A stretch of 44,452 nucleotides of DNA from positions 1-44,452 of the forward strand of contig JAUWCL010000028.1 in the NCBI GenBank assembly GCA_030609325.1, read 5' to 3'. Of the stretch, positions 9,255 to 17,968 are shown piece after piece (the stretch's first letter is position 1; each line of letters opens with the position of its first letter). The position numbers were made by a program, and so were the translations under genes. The stretch is from Candidatus Krumholzibacteriota bacterium. GTDB lineage: Bacteria > Krumholzibacteriota > Krumholzibacteriia > Krumholzibacteriales > Krumholzibacteriaceae. The notes beneath the pieces are model-generated. The model saw only the letters and a program-made list of their open reading frames with translations, was not told the DNA's origin and did not search any database.

Positions 9255-9317
9255 CTCGGACCGTTCGCACCTTTACGGTTTGGATATACCTTCCCCAGAT
9301 CGACTAATCGGAAAGAT

Positions 9318-9333
9318 TGCAAATTCCGTACCC
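9318..9333 (-). promoter_or_regulatory. Sigma-54 (RpoN) type promoter before the sugar transferase
   Basis: Minus strand GGGTACGGAATTTGCA. Compared with the RpoN consensus TGGCACGnnnnTTGCA it differs at two of twelve specified positions and keeps the invariant GG and GC with ten bases between them. It lies in a 281-base intergenic space between the FN3 lipoprotein stop (9536) and the sugar transferase. Predicted start is near 9306, leaving a leader of about 50 to 90 bases. The rest of the space shows no other gene that I can support. Confidence 0.65.
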
Positions 9334-9535
9334 TTTCATCGCCTGAGCCACTTTGCGTGGAATACGGTTTATATTCCACTCGTAATCTGTTGCAGTACAA
9401 GCAGAAAGCGAATGTTACGCCTTTGCACAAGTAATGTCCGGCAAACTGCGCGCCTCAAAACATAGGTAAAAACACCCATATTAATTAAGTGAGGTGGGAA
9501 ATTTTACGCAATTAATACCGCTTATCCTGGCCAGA

Positions 9536-11080
9536 TCACGGGGTTGCTGTCGTTACCTCGTTGCTGCGCGAGCTCCGTCCACCCAGATCGTAAACCAGAG
9601 CCCTATAATAGTACGAATTCGCGCCGGTGTCAAGCCCCATATCGTCAAACCACGTTATTTCCCTGTCGATTATGGCAGTCACGAGCTGAGAGGATTCGGT
9701 GACCCCGGGCGATGTTGCCCTGTATATCCGGTATTCCGAGAAATCGGAGTCAGGGTTTATCGTCCATTCGAGTGTGAGCCTGTCTGAACCGATTGCTGAA
9801 GGGTCGCTAAGCGTGACCGGTATCGGGATGGCATCGTATGTCGATGCGGCTATCTCGTTGCTCCCCGACGCCTCCCCGAGGTCGTTCACGACGTATATCC
9901 TGTAGTAGTACCTCACACCCTGGTCGAGATCGGAATTGGGATATGTAGTCTGACTCCGGAAATCGAGGCCCTGGACAAAGAGGGCCGGATCATCGGTGAC
10001 CCCGGCCTGCGTATCACGGTATATCCTGTAGGCCACGAAGTTCTCCTCGTCCGATTCTTCCCATCTGATCGTGATCATATTGGTCGTCGAGTCTATAGAT
10101 CCGATAAGCTGCACCGCATCCGGTGGGTCGGTAAAGGAGATCCTGCCGGTCAACTCGAGTGGAACGGCCTGGTTCCCGACGCGGTCGGTGAAGATTCCTG
10201 CCACGACGAGATCCGTTCCCCGGAACAGGGACGGGAAGATGTAGTCCGCCTCGTAACTACCGTCTCCAGCGACCGGGTCTCCCCCCCTTCCGTCGTCGAA
10301 GAGATCGATCGGCCCTGCGGACAGGCCCTCGATATCGACCGATGCCGATCCGCCGGTCTCGTCCCCCTCCACCCAGATTGCGAGATGGACTGTCGATCCG
10401 GGACTGTAGATGTGCGGTTCGGGAGTGATCGTGATATCCTCTATGCCGGAGTACGTATCGAGCTCTATCGACGCGCTGACCGCCGGTGACAACGCTCCCG
10501 TCTGGTCCTGAAACGAAACATATACCGTCTTCACGCCGTCACCCTCCGTCAGCACCCATCCCCTCGAAGTCGAAAAGCCTTCCCATACTGTCGATCCGAA
10601 ATCGGGGATATCCGAGATCCGCATCACGGCCGTCGAGGCCGGGGCGGTCAGGGCTAGTTCGACGACCCTCGTCCCCGTATATTCCAGGCCTCCGTTGATC
10701 AGCAGCGAATATACCGAGGGTGTAGCGGGAACAGGTTCCGACCTTGCGCTCTCCACGCCCGATGAACCGATGGAAGAGACCGAATAGAGGTACTGAATCC
10801 CGTTGGAAACCGCCTCGTCGACATGGAAGGTATCGACCGTCTCGGCGATTCTTACCCACGCCTCGCCCAGGGTGGCGGACCTGTACAGCCTGTACGCTGC
10901 CGCCTCCTCTACGGATGTCCAGGAAAGCGCTATCTGCCCGTCGCCCGTGACGGTTCTGATGCTGGAAGGCGCCTGCAGATCCTCATCCTCGATGACCAGG
11001 GGTACCTCCTCGATATCCTCGAGGCAGGACGGCAACATGACAGCCGCAATAATCAGCATATAGAACATCATTTTCGTCAT
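9536..11080 (-). CDS. FN3-repeat lipoprotein
   Basis: A 514-residue protein with a lipoprotein signal (lipobox LPSC, Cys at about residue 19), so it is probably anchored in the outer or inner membrane. Three fibronectin type III-like domains can be traced: about 35-122, 330-425 and 428-514. The last two are clear repeats of each other (AYRIYRDTQAGVT against EYRIYRATSPGVT, and YYYRIYVVNDLGEASGSNE against YYYRALVYDLGGRSSRSNE). The middle, about 125-325, is beta-rich and includes a segment with FDDGRGGDPVAGDGSYEAD. No enzymatic motif is seen. GGAGG sits eight bases before the ATG. Position inside the polysaccharide operon suggests a surface or periplasmic structural role. Confidence 0.75.
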   Translation of the reverse strand: MTKMMFYMLIIAAVMLPSCLEDIEEVPLVIEDEDLQAPSSIRTVTGDGQIALSWTSVEEAAAYRLYRSATLGEAWVRIAETVDTFHVDEAVSNGIQYLYSVSSIGSSGVESARSEPVPATPSVYSLLINGGLEYTGTRVVELALTAPASTAVMRISDIPDFGSTVWEGFSTSRGWVLTEGDGVKTVYVSFQDQTGALSPAVSASIELDTYSGIEDITITPEPHIYSPGSTVHLAIWVEGDETGGSASVDIEGLSAGPIDLFDDGRGGDPVAGDGSYEADYIFPSLFRGTDLVVAGIFTDRVGNQAVPLELTGRISFTDPPDAVQLIGSIDSTTNMITIRWEESDEENFVAYRIYRDTQAGVTDDPALFVQGLDFRSQTTYPNSDLDQGVRYYYRIYVVNDLGEASGSNEIAASTYDAIPIPVTLSDPSAIGSDRLTLEWTINPDSDFSEYRIYRATSPGVTESSQLVTAIIDREITWFDDMGLDTGANSYYYRALVYDLGGRSSRSNEVTTATP

Positions 11081-11098
11081 CAGGTTTTCCTCCGCTTA

Positions 11099-12211
11099 TC
11101 AGAATCTGTACACCAGAGAGGCGTGCGTCGGGCCGACGCTGAATGACAGGTCGGACGGCGGAGCGTCCTCGCGCCCCGGTATAAATGTATCTATCACGCC
11201 CGCGGCCCATATCCCGGAAAGGATTCCGTAGGAGATATTCCTCCATCTGCGCGTCTTGTCCACATCGGCCCAGTACTCTGCCGACTTTTCAAGGAAATAC
11301 TTCTTTTCCTCTACGGTCTCGGCCCCGTCGTAATATTCCAGGTTTATTTCGTAGGCGTTTACCGCCTCTTCGTACATGTTCAGGTAATCCAGCGCAACGA
11401 GAACGCCCGCCGTCGAGGCGAGCGAGTAGAACAGGCTCCTTGATCTCTTGCCCTGGTAGAACTGGCCCCGGCCGGGCCGGAACAATGACAGAAGGACGGC
11501 CTTCGCCGTGCTCGACCCAGACCCGCTGATCTCCACGACCGAGCCGCCGGCAGTGATCCGGGCCTTCGGAGGATTCCCGACGATCCACGGGTCGATCAGC
11601 TGAAAGGCGTACATGTAAGCCATGTATCCTAGACAGCGCTGGCTGTACTTGTTCTGGACGTTGAGGTCTCGCGAAGCTGTGTGAGCGTCGATCCTGATCC
11701 GCTGCCTGTCCTCGACGTTGTCCGCGGCCTCCAGCTGCGCCATCAGGATGTTGTGCCTGTTCTCTATGTGCTGATATTCATTATATTCCCTCAGCGTTAC
11801 CATTCCCGCTACCGCGAGGGAGATCAGATCGCTCCAACCTGCTTCCTTCCTTCCTGCGTGTATCGAGCCCCACCCGGGCAGGATATTCCTCGCAAACGTT
11901 CCGAGACGGTTGCCCCTGACGCAGGGAACGCCGTTCCCGTCCAGCGACAGGTACCCTCGCCTGACCTCGAACCCGCGTCCCCTGACCGTCATGTCGTAAG
12001 CGAGCCCGGGCTCCAGATTACAGAGAGTCATGGGTACCGTACCGCTCAGGATCATTCCTCTTCGCAGCTCTACCAGAAGGTCGCTGGAATCGCCGGAGAA
12101 GTGTATGCAGAGTGAACCCCGCACTCCGGGCGAGCCCTGGGCATATGCATGCCCGTATATCGCAGCAAAGGCAACAGCTGCCGTAATGAATATCATCTTT
12201 GATCTCTTCAT
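11099..12211 (-). CDS. Exported protein with duplicated DUF5683-like module
   Basis: A 370-residue protein with a Sec signal peptide (cleavage likely after AYAQ). A short PEGA-like beta segment follows (about 30-95), then two similar modules at about 104-212 and 236-345. Each begins with a Pro-Gly-x-Gly turn and a small basic stretch (LPGWGSIHAGRKEAG and FRPGRGQFYQGKRSR), followed by a hydrophobic helix, a charged coiled region of about 50 residues, and a second hydrophobic helix ending near IDPWI or IDTFI. This resembles DUF5683-type membrane modules. The C-terminus SLVYRF ends in Phe like many outer-membrane proteins. Function unknown. It lies between the BY-kinase and the FN3 lipoprotein in the polysaccharide operon. 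Confidence 0.75.
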   Translation of the reverse strand: MKRSKMIFITAAVAFAAIYGHAYAQGSPGVRGSLCIHFSGDSSDLLVELRRGMILSGTVPMTLCNLEPGLAYDMTVRGRGFEVRRGYLSLDGNGVPCVRGNRLGTFARNILPGWGSIHAGRKEAGWSDLISLAVAGMVTLREYNEYQHIENRHNILMAQLEAADNVEDRQRIRIDAHTASRDLNVQNKYSQRCLGYMAYMYAFQLIDPWIVGNPPKARITAGGSVVEISGSGSSTAKAVLLSLFRPGRGQFYQGKRSRSLFYSLASTAGVLVALDYLNMYEEAVNAYEINLEYYDGAETVEEKKYFLEKSAEYWADVDKTRRWRNISYGILSGIWAAGVIDTFIPGREDAPPSDLSFSVGPTHASLVYRF

Positions 12212-12251
12212 TGAATCCTCTGCTCATGCAGGGACGGATAGATCCGGCCCT

Positions 12252-12953
12252 CTACCTCTCGTCATCCTCCGTATATCCGTAATACCTGTAGTCATAGTAG
12301 TAGGGCAATACTTCGGACATGTTGTTCACAACGACGCCGAGGAGATTTGCGTTCGCGTCGAGGAGTATGTTCCTGGCCCTTATTGACACATTCCTGGGCG
12401 TTCTGCCAGCCAGCAGAACCAGAACGACCCCGTCTATCACGCTCGAGATCAGCATTGGATCGCTCACCGGGATTATCGGAGCGCTGTCCACTATCACTAT
12501 ATCGTAGTAGAACTTTATCTTCTCGAAGATCTCGGTCATGATATCACCCTCGAAAAGATGCGCCGGCGACTTGACCCGCCTTCCGGCCGGGATGATCTTG
12601 AGATTCTCTATGGGAGTATCCTTGATCGCCTCCAGGGGATCGATCTCTCCGTTCAGGCATTCGAACAGCCCCGGTTCCTTCGGCACGTCGAAGATCTCGT
12701 GGAGCTTCGGCTTTCTCAGGTCGGCGTCGACCACAAGGGATTTCCTGCCCCTGAACCTCGCCACGGTAAGCGCCAGATACGAGGCTACAGTGCTCTTGCC
12801 TTCCCCCCTGTCTGCGCTCGTGATGAGGAAACTCCTCTTCGGACTCCGTCCGTCGACATGCCTTATGTTCGAATAGAGACGCCTCATCTCGGTAGCGATG
12901 GGGCTCTCCTGGTCGAAGATCTCGTAGATAGTCTGCCTCTGGTCCTTGTCCAA
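12252..12953 (-). CDS. CpsD/Wzc-type bacterial tyrosine kinase (BY-kinase)
   Basis: Cytoplasmic P-loop tyrosine autokinase that controls polysaccharide polymerisation with the Wzz-like partner. The 233 residues carry Walker A TSADRGEGKST (45-55), Walker A-prime SLVVDADLR (72-80) and Walker B DIVIVDSAP (151-159). An N-terminal ExxR-type segment (TEMRRLYSNI, 21-30) matches the oligomerisation motif. The C-terminus is a tyrosine cluster with seven Tyr (YYYDYRYYGY) before an acidic end, the usual autophosphorylation tail. It is a separate gene from the Wzz-like protein, as in Firmicutes CpsC/CpsD. The start is TTG, three bases after the wzz stop, with GGAAGG six bases upstream. Confidence 0.93.
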   Translation of the reverse strand: MDKDQRQTIYEIFDQESPIATEMRRLYSNIRHVDGRSPKRSFLITSADRGEGKSTVASYLALTVARFRGRKSLVVDADLRKPKLHEIFDVPKEPGLFECLNGEIDPLEAIKDTPIENLKIIPAGRRVKSPAHLFEGDIMTEIFEKIKFYYDIVIVDSAPIIPVSDPMLISSVIDGVVLVLLAGRTPRNVSIRARNILLDANANLLGVVVNNMSEVLPYYYDYRYYGYTEDDER

Positions 12954-12956
12954 ATC

Positions 12957-14630
12957 CTACCTTCCCAGCAGGTCCTCGGTGAGTTCCACCCCGATGCTCG
13001 ATTCCTGCAGTGCTTTCGCGTAGATGAACATCGCCCCCGAGACCATCGTGATGAAGAGCAGCATGCCGATCGTCCAGATCAGGAATATCCTGCCCCGCTT
13101 CTTTCTCTCCCACTCGAAGTGGGAAACAGTCTTCGGTATGGTACCCAGGACCGGGAGCTTCAGTACCCGCTGAACCTCATCGACCGTCCTGAACGAATCG
13201 TCCATATATTCCGTCACGAGTATCGATCCGAGCCCGCAGATCATACCAAACATCGCCGCCATGACGATGACCTTCAGCCTGTCGGGCTTGACCGGTGTGA
13301 TCGGCCTTTCCGCCTTCTCTATCACGCTTATGCGTACACCGAGATTGGTGCTCTGTATCGCCTCGTTGATCTGAGCTGTAGTCTTTGACTCGAGGAACGC
13401 GTCATATATTGCCTGGTTCGTCCCGACCTCGTGAGCGAGCTTGCTCTCCTCGCGTTCGAGCTGAGGCCGCCTTCTTATATTATCCCTGTACTGTTCGACG
13501 AATCCTCCGAGCCTTCTCTCGATCGACCGGATGAAGTTCGTCTGCTTGCGCTGAAAGAAGTACTCGGTGATCAGGGGTTTCACATCGTTGGAGAACTCGC
13601 TGTATTCGTTGTGCACGATCTCCGAAACACGGGCCCGGAGTTCCTCCCAGATTGCTTCGTACTGGGTCAGGTCACTGACCGCAGTCTCGTTGCCCGACAG
13701 TTCCTGAAGTATTTTCCCCTCGGTATCTGCCAGGATCTGCCGTTCGATATTCGTCAGCGCCTCGTCTGTCGCGACACGGTCTGTCGACGGGATCATCCCG
13801 AATACCGATGTCAGCCTCTCCCTGACGCGCTTCAGCCCCATCTCGTTCCTGCCGACCTGTGCACCGAGCGATTTGATCCTCGCCTCCGCGGCATGAACGT
13901 TGCCGGCGTTGATCGGGTTGGTTCCGGCGCTCGTGGTGGCGAGCTCCCGCCTCACCCGGTCGATTTCCCGCTCCGCATCCTCGAGCTTCTCCTTGTATAT
14001 GGCGAGCTGCTCGTCGCTGAACGCGCCTGCCTGCCTCAGCCCCTGGAGCCTTGCCTGCCTGGTGACCTCGATATACTTGTCGCTTATTTTGGCTGCGAGG
14101 ACGTGGGCCGTACCTGGATTCGAATCAAGAACGCTGATACTGTAGAATCCGGGCAGGTTTGTTCTGACGTTTATCTTGTTGCGAAGTGTCATCACGAGGC
14201 TCCTGATCGCCAGCTCCTTCTCGGAGATACCCTCGTTGTCCCCGTTTCGCGAAGCCGATGCACTGAGCTCGTATGCCCTTAGCAGTCCGAGGTCCATGAT
14301 GACTGTCTCGAGGAACTCGCGGCTCATGACCCTCGTCTCGATCATCGCCTGGAACCTTCTGCTCTGATCCTGCCTCCGGTTCTCTACCGGGGTGATGTAC
14401 CTGCTCATAGTTCCGGCGAGGATGTTCTGCTCCTCGGCAGAGACCAGCGTGGAAGATTCATAAACGGGCGTGAGCTGCCTCACTCCGATAATGGCGATGA
14501 CGAGCGAGAGCACCAGCGGCACGATCATGTAGAATTTCTTCCTCCAGAATATCTTCCAGTAGGTATGCAGGTCTATCTTCTGCTCTTCGTCGTCGGGTAC
14601 GTATTTACGGACATTCTCCACTTTGTTCAC
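12957..14630 (-). CDS. Wzz-type polysaccharide co-polymerase / chain-length determinant
   Basis: An inner-membrane protein of 557 residues thought to set chain length and to link the BY-kinase with the exporter. Membrane segments are at about 33-52, near 450-467 (VIVMAAMFGMICGLGSILV) and near 517-542 (FLIWTIGMLLFITMVSGAMF). The long periplasmic part between the first two is coiled-coil rich (QLAIYKEKLEDAEREIDRV), and a GNVR-like stretch (ERPITPVKPDRLK) precedes the second. The third membrane segment and the region before it (EVQRVLKLPVLGTIPK) resemble the Wzz subfamily of PEP-CTERM/XrtA loci. It starts with GTG directly after the stop of the exporter gene. Confidence 0.9.
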   Translation of the reverse strand: MNKVENVRKYVPDDEEQKIDLHTYWKIFWRKKFYMIVPLVLSLVIAIIGVRQLTPVYESSTLVSAEEQNILAGTMSRYITPVENRRQDQSRRFQAMIETRVMSREFLETVIMDLGLLRAYELSASASRNGDNEGISEKELAIRSLVMTLRNKINVRTNLPGFYSISVLDSNPGTAHVLAAKISDKYIEVTRQARLQGLRQAGAFSDEQLAIYKEKLEDAEREIDRVRRELATTSAGTNPINAGNVHAAEARIKSLGAQVGRNEMGLKRVRERLTSVFGMIPSTDRVATDEALTNIERQILADTEGKILQELSGNETAVSDLTQYEAIWEELRARVSEIVHNEYSEFSNDVKPLITEYFFQRKQTNFIRSIERRLGGFVEQYRDNIRRRPQLEREESKLAHEVGTNQAIYDAFLESKTTAQINEAIQSTNLGVRISVIEKAERPITPVKPDRLKVIVMAAMFGMICGLGSILVTEYMDDSFRTVDEVQRVLKLPVLGTIPKTVSHFEWERKKRGRIFLIWTIGMLLFITMVSGAMFIYAKALQESSIGVELTEDLLGR

Positions 14631-15608
14631 CTATTGCAGTATCGCGTATACGGCTGCGTATGCCGTGACCGCGGCAAGCCAGAAACGCGGATCCCTGAAG
14701 ACCGACAGGCCCGAGGCTTCGGGCGGGACGTGGACCGTGTCGTCGGGTAGTATCAGCGGGTTGTGCCTGATGTCTCCCGTTTCGAGATATCGCCTGAAAT
14801 CGAAAGTCAGTGTGAGCTGCGCACCGTCGGGCATCGTCCTTATTACGTTGACCTTTTTCAGGTCGGCGTTTCCGGCCGCCCCTCCGGCGGCGAGGATGGC
14901 GTCCACCAGTGTCTTCTCGCCGGAAAGCACATACGGCCCTGGCGCAGCGACGGCGCCTACGACTCTGACCGAACCTGTGCCGGCATGTATCGCAGTGCTT
15001 TCGGATACGATGACAGCGTCGCCCGGCTCCAGGACGGGCAGATCGTCGAAGTTGCCCGACTCGATCGCCGCCTGCAGATCGACAATAAAGGTCCTCTGTC
15101 CCTCTCCTCCGGCGCGGATGATCCTGACTGTTTCGAGCGCCGCGGTCGATGTCGCTCCTCCGGCCTCCCTGATCGCCTCCCAGACGTTCGGGTTCTGTCC
15201 GAATCCGTATTTTCCCGGGACCTCGACCTCACCGTGAACGTAGATCATCCTCCTCGATTCCTCGCCGAGGAGATTGATCGATATCACCTGGACACTCGGG
15301 TAGATATCCCTCATAGATCTCAACAGGACATTTTCCGCCTCGTCGACAGACATTCCGCCGATCATGATCTCACCGATGATCGGAAGGGAGACGCGACCCG
15401 CCTCGTCTATGACCAGCCTTCTGTCGAGTTCGGAACGCTGGGGAACGGTCAGTTCAATCCTGTCCCCCGGCCTGAGCCTGATCGCCTGTGCGCCCAGTCC
15501 GGCAGGCAGCGAGAGCGCCGCTGCGACCAGCCAGATCGCGACCAGCATCAATCCTGTTTTCATATAGCCTTTCATCCTGCCTCTCATACCGGCCTTCAAG
15601 GTAGCCAC
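14631..15608 (-). CDS. Wza-like polysaccharide export protein (SLBB)
   Basis: Outer-membrane or periplasmic export channel subunit, 325 residues. Signal peptide with cleavage likely after GLGAQA; no lipobox is visible, unlike E. coli Wza. A poly-export domain (about 40-115, IRLRPGDRIELTVPQ) precedes two SLBB repeats (IYVHGEVEVPGKYGF and VRVVGAVAAPGPYVLS, about 130-210 and 217-290). A hydrophobic C-terminal segment (FWLAAVTAYAAVYAIL) may be a membrane helix. Start is uncertain: GTG at 15608, or ATG codons at 15587 (GAAGG upstream), 15575 or 15563. It directly precedes the Wzz-like gene. Confidence 0.92.
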   Translation of the reverse strand: MATLKAGMRGRMKGYMKTGLMLVAIWLVAAALSLPAGLGAQAIRLRPGDRIELTVPQRSELDRRLVIDEAGRVSLPIIGEIMIGGMSVDEAENVLLRSMRDIYPSVQVISINLLGEESRRMIYVHGEVEVPGKYGFGQNPNVWEAIREAGGATSTAALETVRIIRAGGEGQRTFIVDLQAAIESGNFDDLPVLEPGDAVIVSESTAIHAGTGSVRVVGAVAAPGPYVLSGEKTLVDAILAAGGAAGNADLKKVNVIRTMPDGAQLTLTFDFRRYLETGDIRHNPLILPDDTVHVPPEASGLSVFRDPRFWLAAVTAYAAVYAILQ

Positions 15609-15644
15609 AGTCCTTTCCGCGTGTAAAGGGAAAAGGGAATCCCG

Positions 15645-16586
15645 TCAGGGCGCTCCGGACTGCCTGTACCATTCGACCGTCCTCTTCAGTCCTTCCCCGA
15701 AAGCTTTCTCGACGGAGTAGCCGAGCAGCTCCTCCGCCATCGAGATATCAGCATGTGAATGTTTGACGTCGCCCGGCCTCGGATCCGCGTATACCGGATC
15801 GATCGATACGCCGATCAGCTCGCAGAGCATACCGTACAGCTCGTTCAGCGTGAATCTTCCACCGCAAGCAACATTGACGACCTGGCCAGCGGCCTTTTCA
15901 CTCTGCGCGGCCATGATATTGGCCTTGACTATATTGCCCACATAAGTGAAATCCCTGCTCTGCTCTCCGTCTCCGAAAATCGTGGGACTCTTCCCATCGA
16001 GAAGATGGGAGATGAAGATCGGAATCACCGCCGCATACTGGGACGCAGGATCCTGTCTCGGGCCGAACACGTTGAAATAGCGTATGCTTATCGTCGGCAA
16101 CCCGTATACCTTTGAATATACCGAGCAGTAATGCTCACCGACGAGCTTGCTCACGGCGTACGGGGAAAGCGGGGCCGGCAGCATGTCCTCTCTTTTGGGC
16201 AGGGCTTCGCTGTCTCCGTAGGCGGAAGAGGATGCCGCATAGACAACGCACTTTACGCTCGCGTGCCTCGACTCGTCCAGAACAGTGAGCGTGCCGCCGA
16301 CGTTGACCTCGTTGACGAGCAGCGGTTCGTCTATGCTCCTCGGAACCGATGCCAGTGCCGCCTGATGTAGGACGTAATCGACGCCGTCGAGCGCTATTCT
16401 TACTTCCGACGCGTTCCTGACATCGCCCTTCACAAATGTGACGTCCTGCCGGAAATGTTCGATGTTTCCCTCGTGGCCCGTAGACAGGTTGTCGAAAACG
16501 ACTACCTCCTCGCCCATTTCTACGAGTTCCTCCGCGATGTTGGAACCGATGAATCCGGCCCCTCCGGTTACGAGATATCTCGCCAT
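15645..16586 (-). CDS. NAD-dependent UDP-sugar 4-epimerase, WbpP/TviC-like
   Basis: Short-chain dehydrogenase/reductase of 313 residues. Rossmann motif TGGAGFIGSN (7-16), catalytic S-S-S with YAVSK (about 143-147, in APLSPYAVSKLVGEHY), and the substrate region RYFNVFGPRQDP. Sequence features fit UDP-GlcNAc or UDP-GlcNAcA 4-epimerases. Next to the UDP-sugar 6-dehydrogenase this suggests a supply of UDP-GalNAcA for the polysaccharide, as in the TviB/TviC and WbpO/WbpP pairs; the actual substrate cannot be read from the sequence. ATG with CGGAGG upstream. Confidence 0.9.
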   Translation of the reverse strand: MARYLVTGGAGFIGSNIAEELVEMGEEVVVFDNLSTGHEGNIEHFRQDVTFVKGDVRNASEVRIALDGVDYVLHQAALASVPRSIDEPLLVNEVNVGGTLTVLDESRHASVKCVVYAASSSAYGDSEALPKREDMLPAPLSPYAVSKLVGEHYCSVYSKVYGLPTISIRYFNVFGPRQDPASQYAAVIPIFISHLLDGKSPTIFGDGEQSRDFTYVGNIVKANIMAAQSEKAAGQVVNVACGGRFTLNELYGMLCELIGVSIDPVYADPRPGDVKHSHADISMAEELLGYSVEKAFGEGLKRTVEWYRQSGAP

Positions 16587-16608
16587 GTATCCTCCGTTTC
16601 AGCAGGTT

Positions 16609-17904
16609 CTAGAGGGTGACGATACTGTCGGAGTCGAAATTCCTCAAAACGTTTCTCGAATCGAAGATCATCGGGCAGTTTTCCACCAGCACGGAGTAAT
16701 CAACATCGGTATGACCGGTCACAACGATCGCGCAGTCCATTCCGGCCACGCTGCCCGCGTCATACTCGAGTAATTCGGCCGATCCGATCTTCTCCTCGAG
16801 TTCCTCGACGAACGGATCGTTCCAGTAAACATCCGCACCCATCCTGCTGAGCAGACGTATGATGTCGTAGGCGGGAGATTCCCTGGTATCGTCTATGTCC
16901 TTCTTGTATGAGACCCCCATTATGAGGATCTTCGAGCCGTTCAGGCATTTCTTTCGCTCGTTGAGAGCTTCTGAAACTCTCACCACGACGTACCCCGGCA
17001 TGTCGCCGTTGATCATTCCGGCCAGCTCGATGAATCTCGCTTCGAACCCGCTCTGCTTCGCCTTCCACGAGAGATAGAACGGATCGATCGGTATGCAGTG
17101 TCCGCCGAGCCCGGGACCGGGATAGAAGGGCATGAAACCAAACGGCTTGGTAGCCGCTGCATCTATGACTTCCCAGACATTGATGCCCATCCTGTTGCAC
17201 ATCATCGCGATCTCGTTCACTAGCCCGATGTTGACGCTCCTGAATGTGTTCTCCAGCAGTTTGACCGTCTCCGCGACTCTCGTCGAACTGACGGGAACTG
17301 GATTCATCCCCGCGGCGCTGTACAGCATGGCCGCCAGTTCGGTGCAGGCCGGCGTAACGCCCCCGACGACCTTCGGTATGTTCTTCGTCGTGTACTGCTT
17401 GTTTCCGGGATCGACTCTCTCGGGAGAGAATGCCAGGTAGAAATCCTTTCCCACCTTCAGACCGGTCTCCTCAAGGAGGGGAAGCAGCACTTCCTCCGTG
17501 GTGCCCGGATATGTCGTGCTCTCGAGTATGATCAGCTGGCCCTTGTGGATGTATTTCCGGATCTCCTTGAGCGCAGCCACGATATAGGAAATATCCGGGT
17601 CTTTCGTCTTTCGGAGCGGTGTGGGAACGGCGATATTAATCGTGTCCACATCAGACAGGACTGAAAAATCGTCAGTCGCGCGAAGGATACCGGATCCGAC
17701 CACCTCCGACAGCTCATCCCCGTCGACATCGCCGATATAGCTCCTGCCGGCGTTGAGCTGTTCCACCTTCCAGCTGTCTATATCGATTCCCACCGTCTCG
17801 AGGCCCGCCTTGGCAAATTCCACCGCAAGGGGCATCCCGACATATCCCAGTCCGATGATCGATTGAAGTGCCTTGTTTTTGGCCAGTTTCTCCCTGAGTT
17901 CCAA
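16609..17904 (-). CDS. Nucleotide-sugar 6-dehydrogenase, WbpA/UDP-GlcNAc type
   Basis: Oxidises UDP-GlcNAc (or UDP-Glc) to the uronic acid using two NAD. The 431 residues contain the N-terminal Rossmann motif GLGYVGMPLA (18-27), the central ESTTYPGTTEE segment, and the active-site loop GLGGHCIPIDPFYLSW with catalytic Cys270. The IDPFYLSW form is typical of the UDP-GlcNAc 6-dehydrogenase branch rather than UDP-glucose dehydrogenase. The start is TTG with AAAGGGGG upstream. It is the first gene of the polysaccharide operon and has a good promoter just upstream. Confidence 0.93.
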   Translation of the reverse strand: MELREKLAKNKALQSIIGLGYVGMPLAVEFAKAGLETVGIDIDSWKVEQLNAGRSYIGDVDGDELSEVVGSGILRATDDFSVLSDVDTINIAVPTPLRKTKDPDISYIVAALKEIRKYIHKGQLIILESTTYPGTTEEVLLPLLEETGLKVGKDFYLAFSPERVDPGNKQYTTKNIPKVVGGVTPACTELAAMLYSAAGMNPVPVSSTRVAETVKLLENTFRSVNIGLVNEIAMMCNRMGINVWEVIDAAATKPFGFMPFYPGPGLGGHCIPIDPFYLSWKAKQSGFEARFIELAGMINGDMPGYVVVRVSEALNERKKCLNGSKILIMGVSYKKDIDDTRESPAYDIIRLLSRMGADVYWNDPFVEELEEKIGSAELLEYDAGSVAGMDCAIVVTGHTDVDYSVLVENCPMIFDSRNVLRNFDSDSIVTL

Positions 17905-17936
17905 ATTCGTCCCCCTTTCAGGATTTCGGTTTCCAG

Positions 17937-17963
17937 ATTATAACAATTGTCCCCTGGCGTCAA
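17937..17963 (-). promoter_or_regulatory. Sigma-70-type promoter of the polysaccharide operon
   Basis: Minus strand TTGACG (17958-17963) and a perfect TATAAT (17937-17942) separated by 15 bases, with TG one base before the -10 box (extended -10). It lies between the diguanylate cyclase stop and the dehydrogenase start, giving a leader of about 25 bases. The short spacer is compensated by the extended -10. Confidence 0.6.
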
Positions 17964-17968
17964 AGGTT

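Noticed and set aside
9248-9430. 60-codon minus-strand frame in the gap before the sugar transferase
   Set aside because: It covers the sigma-54 site, has no usable SD site and a composition unlike a protein.
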